A stretch of DNA of 17,774 bases from Treponema sp. (lineage in GTDB: Bacteria > Spirochaetota > Spirochaetia > Treponematales > Breznakiellaceae), in assembly GCA_031268245.1 (NCBI GenBank), contig JAIRXN010000090.1, forward strand, positions 1 through 17,774, read 5' to 3'. A program made the position numbers and the translations under genes. The notes beneath the pieces were generated by a model. That model was not told the origin of the DNA and searched no databases. It worked only from the letters and a program-made list of their open reading frames with translations. Below are positions 14,722 to 17,774 of the stretch, one piece after another (position 1 is the stretch's first letter; every line of letters starts with the position of its first letter).

Positions 14722-17440
14722 ACCTCATGTAAACGGGCGAAAGATATTTGCGCAGCGCGGCCAGCATTTCTCCCGCGTCGAGGGGCTTGCCCAGATGGGC
14801 GTCCATGCCCGCCGCAAGGCATTTTTCAATGTCTTCGCGGAACACGTTCGCGGTCATGGCGACGATCGGCACGGCGGCGGCTTTTGGTATACCAAGAGAG
14901 CGGATGTGCCGCGACGCTTCGTACCCGTCCATTTCCGGCATCTGCACATCCATCAGAATCAGATCGTAGTGCCCGGGGTCCGCGGAAAAGAGTTTTACGG
15001 CCTCCGCGCCGTTCTCCGCACATTCTATGCGCAGGTTTGTAGACTCAAGCAATGCGAGAACAATCTCGCGGTTGATTTCCACATCCTCGGCCAGCAGCAG
15101 GCAGCGGCCGGTGAAATCGTCCGCAGTCTCGCCGGACTCTGCCATGGCGGCCGCTTTGGCGGCGTTAACGTTGACGCCGAGACATTGGTTGATGCAGTCC
15201 ACCACGCTCGAGGGGAACAAAGGCTTCGGAAGGAATTTGTCGACCCCGGCGTTCAGCCCCTCCTCCTCAATGACGCTCAGATCCGCAGAGGATATCATAA
15301 CCACCACGGATTTACCGCGCGCGTTGGCTTTAATGCGGCGCGTCAGCTCCATGCCGTCTATTTCCGGCATTTTCCAATCCACAAAACAGATGTCGTAAAC
15401 GTTATCGCTTCGTTCGATGGCCGCGCACGCCTCCTTGCCGCCGGAAGCCGCATCGCACACAATGCCTATGCCCTCCATGATCTGCATGAAATACGAAAGC
15501 ACGTCCGGATCATCGTCAACCACAAGGATCTTCAAATTCTTCGGGTTCATACCCGGCGGCAAGAGGCCCCCCTGGCGCTCCTCCGCGCCGCGTCCGGCCA
15601 GGATTGTGAACGCAAACGTAGAACCGCGTCCCAGATTGGATTCCACCCATATACGCCCGCCCATCATCTCCACGATGCGCATGGAGATGGCCAGGCCAAG
15701 ACCCGTTCCGCCGAACTTGCGCGAGGTGCCGGCTTCCGCCTGTTGGAACGACTTGAACAGGCGTCCCTGTTGTTCGGGGCTTATGCCTATGCCCGTGTCG
15801 GTCACACTGATTTGAATCGTGCACAGCCCCTTTTCCTCGCCGACGAGCCGCGCGTCGATATGGATGCCGCCATGGTCCGGCGTGAATTTGACCGCATTGG
15901 ATACGAGGTTCGTAATCACCTGCGTCAGGCGCTGGTCGTCGCCCACCAGTATATGCGGTATAGCCTGATCGATTCGCACGAGCAATTTCTGATGCTTCTC
16001 GTCGATACGAAACGTATTCACGTCGACGACTTTTTTCAGCACCTTTTCAAAGACAAACTCGCCGTATGACAATTCGAGCTTGTTGGCTTCTATTTTGCTC
16101 ATATCGAGAATATCGTTAATTACGCCAAGCAGGTGTGCGGAAGCGTCGCTTATCTTCTCGAATGCGTAGTCCTTGCGTTCAAGGTTCGCTGCGGCCTGTC
16201 CTATGGAGGTCATGCCGATGATTGCGTTCATCGGCGTGCGTATCTCATGGCTCATATTCGACAGGAATTCGCTTTTTGCCCTTGAGGCCGCCTCCGCATC
16301 GTTTTGAGCGCGTTCCAGATCGAGTATCATTTGGTTGCGAATGATGGCGTTGGACAAGAGCAGCGCGCCGGGGATCATGATGCGCTCCTCGTCGGACGTG
16401 TATTTGGCATTGTTGTGGCAGTTGTCGAAGGTGACCGTACCCCAGAAAACCCCGTGGTATATGATGGGGACGACAAAAATGGACTGTACATCGTACCTCG
16501 AGATCATCACCCGCTCGTAGCTTGAGTACTCTCCGATCGATAAACTGAGAGGATTTCCGCCGGAGAGCTTTTCCGGCCAGTCGGGAAGATACTCTTCGTA
16601 TGGAAACGCGGTGATCGAGTCCGCCGCTTCGATCATAATGTCGGAAACGCCGCTTTCATCCGTGGATACGGCGGCGCCTGAGAGTTGGTGGATGAAATAC
16701 AACCGTCCGTCGATTTCTTCATTCTTCCAGACGGTTATGCGATCGGCTCCCACGCTGTTCGCTATGATGCCCATACCGCGCCGGAGCGCATCCTTGGGTT
16801 TTTCCGGGTCGATGTTGAGCAAGGCGACGGCCATGGCGTGCATGGCGCGCAGCGTCATATCCATTTTGGACTTCTCGTCGAGAAAAATGCGGTTTTGGAA
16901 CAGGACGATGGAGGCGATAAAAAAGCCGGACACGAAAAAGGACTGGATGTGGTCGATGTACTGCGCCGTGCCGTCAAGCTCCGCCACGAGTGCGTCAAAC
17001 GGAGGCGCCGACGAAGCCGCGTAGCAGACGATAACCCACGCGATATGCGTTATGAGGATGACGATGCGCGCTTTACCCTTCGACATGAAGAAGATCAGCA
17101 CGATCGACATGGTAAAATAAGCCGCCGCTCCGCTCTTTATCCCGCCCATGGCGAACAGCGCTGCCGGCAATAACACATCACACAAAGAGAACAGGACAAG
17201 CCACGAACCGAGTTTGTGTTTATTGTATACATTACAAAATACGAACAGGGCCGATACGGAGACAGCGATGCCTGCGAGCACAAGGATAAGCGCCGGACTG
17301 CTGCGCATGAATAGGCGCGTTATGATGGCGAAAATAACACCGGTTATACCGGCAGCACACACCATATTTGCGATACGCGCTTCAAGCGGCAGCCTCTCGG
17401 AGAATATATACCTGTCTATTAAACTCTTGATCCTGCCCAC
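14720..17440 (-). CDS. Membrane hybrid histidine kinase with GAF-like and two receiver domains
   Basis: A 906-residue hybrid sensor kinase. An upstream in-frame TGA limits the start to GTG at 17446 or 17440. The latter has GAGG 5 bases upstream and is used here. Residues 24-188 hold about six transmembrane helices, then a GAF-like sensor (about 205-370), a short coiled coil, the HisKA domain with His398 (SHEIRTP), and an ATPase domain with the N box TNLVSNAVKFT, DTGIGIS and GGTGLGLAI. Receiver 1 has Asp688 (FVDWKMPE) and Lys739; receiver 2 has Asp831 (LMDVQMPEMDG) and Lys885. All phosphotransfer residues look intact. There is no C-terminal HPt domain and no DNA-binding partner next to it. The signal is unknown. 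Arg is mostly CGC, with frequent GCG and ACG, unlike the CGG/CGT/AGG style of the neighbours, which may indicate a different origin. Confidence 0.95.
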   Translation of the reverse strand: MGRIKSLIDRYIFSERLPLEARIANMVCAAGITGVIFAIITRLFMRSSPALILVLAGIAVSVSALFVFCNVYNKHKLGSWLVLFSLCDVLLPAALFAMGGIKSGAAAYFTMSIVLIFFMSKGKARIVILITHIAWVIVCYAASSAPPFDALVAELDGTAQYIDHIQSFFVSGFFIASIVLFQNRIFLDEKSKMDMTLRAMHAMAVALLNIDPEKPKDALRRGMGIIANSVGADRITVWKNEEIDGRLYFIHQLSGAAVSTDESGVSDIMIEAADSITAFPYEEYLPDWPEKLSGGNPLSLSIGEYSSYERVMISRYDVQSIFVVPIIYHGVFWGTVTFDNCHNNAKYTSDEERIMIPGALLLSNAIIRNQMILDLERAQNDAEAASRAKSEFLSNMSHEIRTPMNAIIGMTSIGQAAANLERKDYAFEKISDASAHLLGVINDILDMSKIEANKLELSYGEFVFEKVLKKVVDVNTFRIDEKHQKLLVRIDQAIPHILVGDDQRLTQVITNLVSNAVKFTPDHGGIHIDARLVGEEKGLCTIQISVTDTGIGISPEQQGRLFKSFQQAEAGTSRKFGGTGLGLAISMRIVEMMGGRIWVESNLGRGSTFAFTILAGRGAEERQGGLLPPGMNPKNLKILVVDDDPDVLSYFMQIMEGIGIVCDAASGGKEACAAIERSDNVYDICFVDWKMPEIDGMELTRRIKANARGKSVVVMISSADLSVIEEEGLNAGVDKFLPKPLFPSSVVDCINQCLGVNVNAAKAAAMAESGETADDFTGRCLLLAEDVEINREIVLALLESTNLRIECAENGAEAVKLFSADPGHYDLILMDVQMPEMDGYEASRHIRSLGIPKAAAVPIVAMTANVFREDIEKCLAAGMDAHLGKPLDAGEMLAALRKYLSPVYMR

Positions 17441-17498
17441 GCCCACCTCTCAATGAAGAACCCACCTATAACAGGCGGGAAAATCCGGCATGCTTGAG

Positions 17499-17523
17499 AA
17501 AAACTAAAATCAGGAGACTCCTG
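17499..17523 (-). terminator. Possible terminator after the right-edge gene
   Basis: On the minus strand CAGGA-GTC-TCCTG (17511-17523) is followed by ATTTTAGTTTTT. The stem is only 5 base pairs, so this is tentative. The rest of 17441-17634 shows an 8-base inverted repeat (CGCTCAAG / CTTGAGCG) and no gene. I see no clear promoter for the kinase there. Confidence 0.35.
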
Positions 17524-17634
17524 CCATGAAGACTATAACCTGAATACGCGGGGCGCTCAAGGCCCTCCCGAACGTATCATGTTGTTCAAACCGGAAAACT
17601 AAAAATAACAGCTTAACTTGAGCGGAGGCAGGGA

Positions 17635-17774
17635 TTAAAAGGAACCTTTGCCGTCCTCAGACCCTGCCGGCCTTTCCAGACTATAGCTTACCGCCTGGGC
17701 TTTAAAGCCGAAACGAAGCAGGACGCGGGAGAAACCTTCATGGATCTGGGGAAGCTCAATGTTTATCCTCTCTA
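17635..17774 (-). CDS. C-terminal end of an unidentified protein (partial)
   Basis: A leftward reading frame enters from the right edge and runs 45 codons to TAA at 17635-17637. The residues (GFSRVLLRFGFKAQ, then a Ser/Gly/Glu/Asp-rich tail ending GKGSF) look protein-like, and the other two frames on this strand close quickly, so this is probably the true end of a gene whose body lies outside the window. The pattern faintly recalls the C-terminus of Kup-type potassium transporters, but that is too weak to use as a call. Confidence 0.6.
   Translation of the reverse strand, partial: ERINIELPQIHEGFSRVLLRFGFKAQAVSYSLERPAGSEDGKGSF

Noticed and set aside
14309..16069. 586-codon open frame on the plus strand
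   Set aside because: Antisense to the binding-protein and kinase genes, both of which are certain; His/Arg-rich composition typical of a shadow frame.

Overview
The window looks like part of a spirochaete chromosome, most likely a Treponema-type organism. The evidence is the short spoVG / L25 / tilS / ftsH run, which resembles the Borrelia and Treponema neighbourhood as I recall it; a tRNA gene without an encoded CCA; several secreted or lipoprotein-like proteins of unknown role; and moderately GC-rich coding sequence. The taxonomic call is inference from gene order and style, not a database match.

Layout, left to right. Positions 1-517 hold the decayed 3' part of an IS-type DDE transposase gene (three frameshifts, truncated C-terminus) and a pair of short direct repeats that probably mark the element's end. 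Positions 535-8176 form one leftward transcription unit. It starts at a very good sigma70-type promoter (8148-8176) and reads L25 (rplY) -> tilS -> ftsH -> a secreted helical protein with five DxDxDG motifs -> a secreted or lipoprotein HtrA-like serine protease. Gaps are 19-74 bases. Positions 8177-8510 hold no gene but carry two identical 70-bp direct repeats, one of which runs into the 3' end of tRNA-Gln(UUG), separated by an 87-bp segment packed with three hairpins. tRNA-Gln, spoVG and ispE follow, all leftward. Positions 9914-10150, the divergent intergenic region, carry three consecutive hairpins sharing a TTCCAAAACT core.

At 10151-12406 a rightward gene encodes a secreted propeller-like plus DUF4015 (putative glycoside hydrolase) protein. 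Converging on it from the right is a complete leftward polar amino acid ABC importer: solute-binding protein, permease and ATPase, with its own promoter at 14665-14693. Upstream of that lies a large membrane-bound hybrid histidine kinase with two receiver domains (14720-17440), whose codon usage differs from the rest. The right edge holds the last 45 codons of another leftward gene.

How the genes fit together: the left unit combines translation (L25, tRNA-Ile lysidine synthase) with protein quality control (FtsH at the inner membrane, an HtrA-like protease outside it). ispE and spoVG are the upstream members of the same ancient neighbourhood seen in Bacillus (ispE - spoVG - ctc - pth - tilS - ftsH). 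The right part is nutrient uptake and signalling. I found no CRISPR array, defence island, prophage or biosynthetic cluster, and no convincing new multi-gene system. The least explained items are the tRNA-linked repeat with its hairpin block, the palindrome array upstream of ispE, and the protease plus DxDxDG pair placed behind ftsH.
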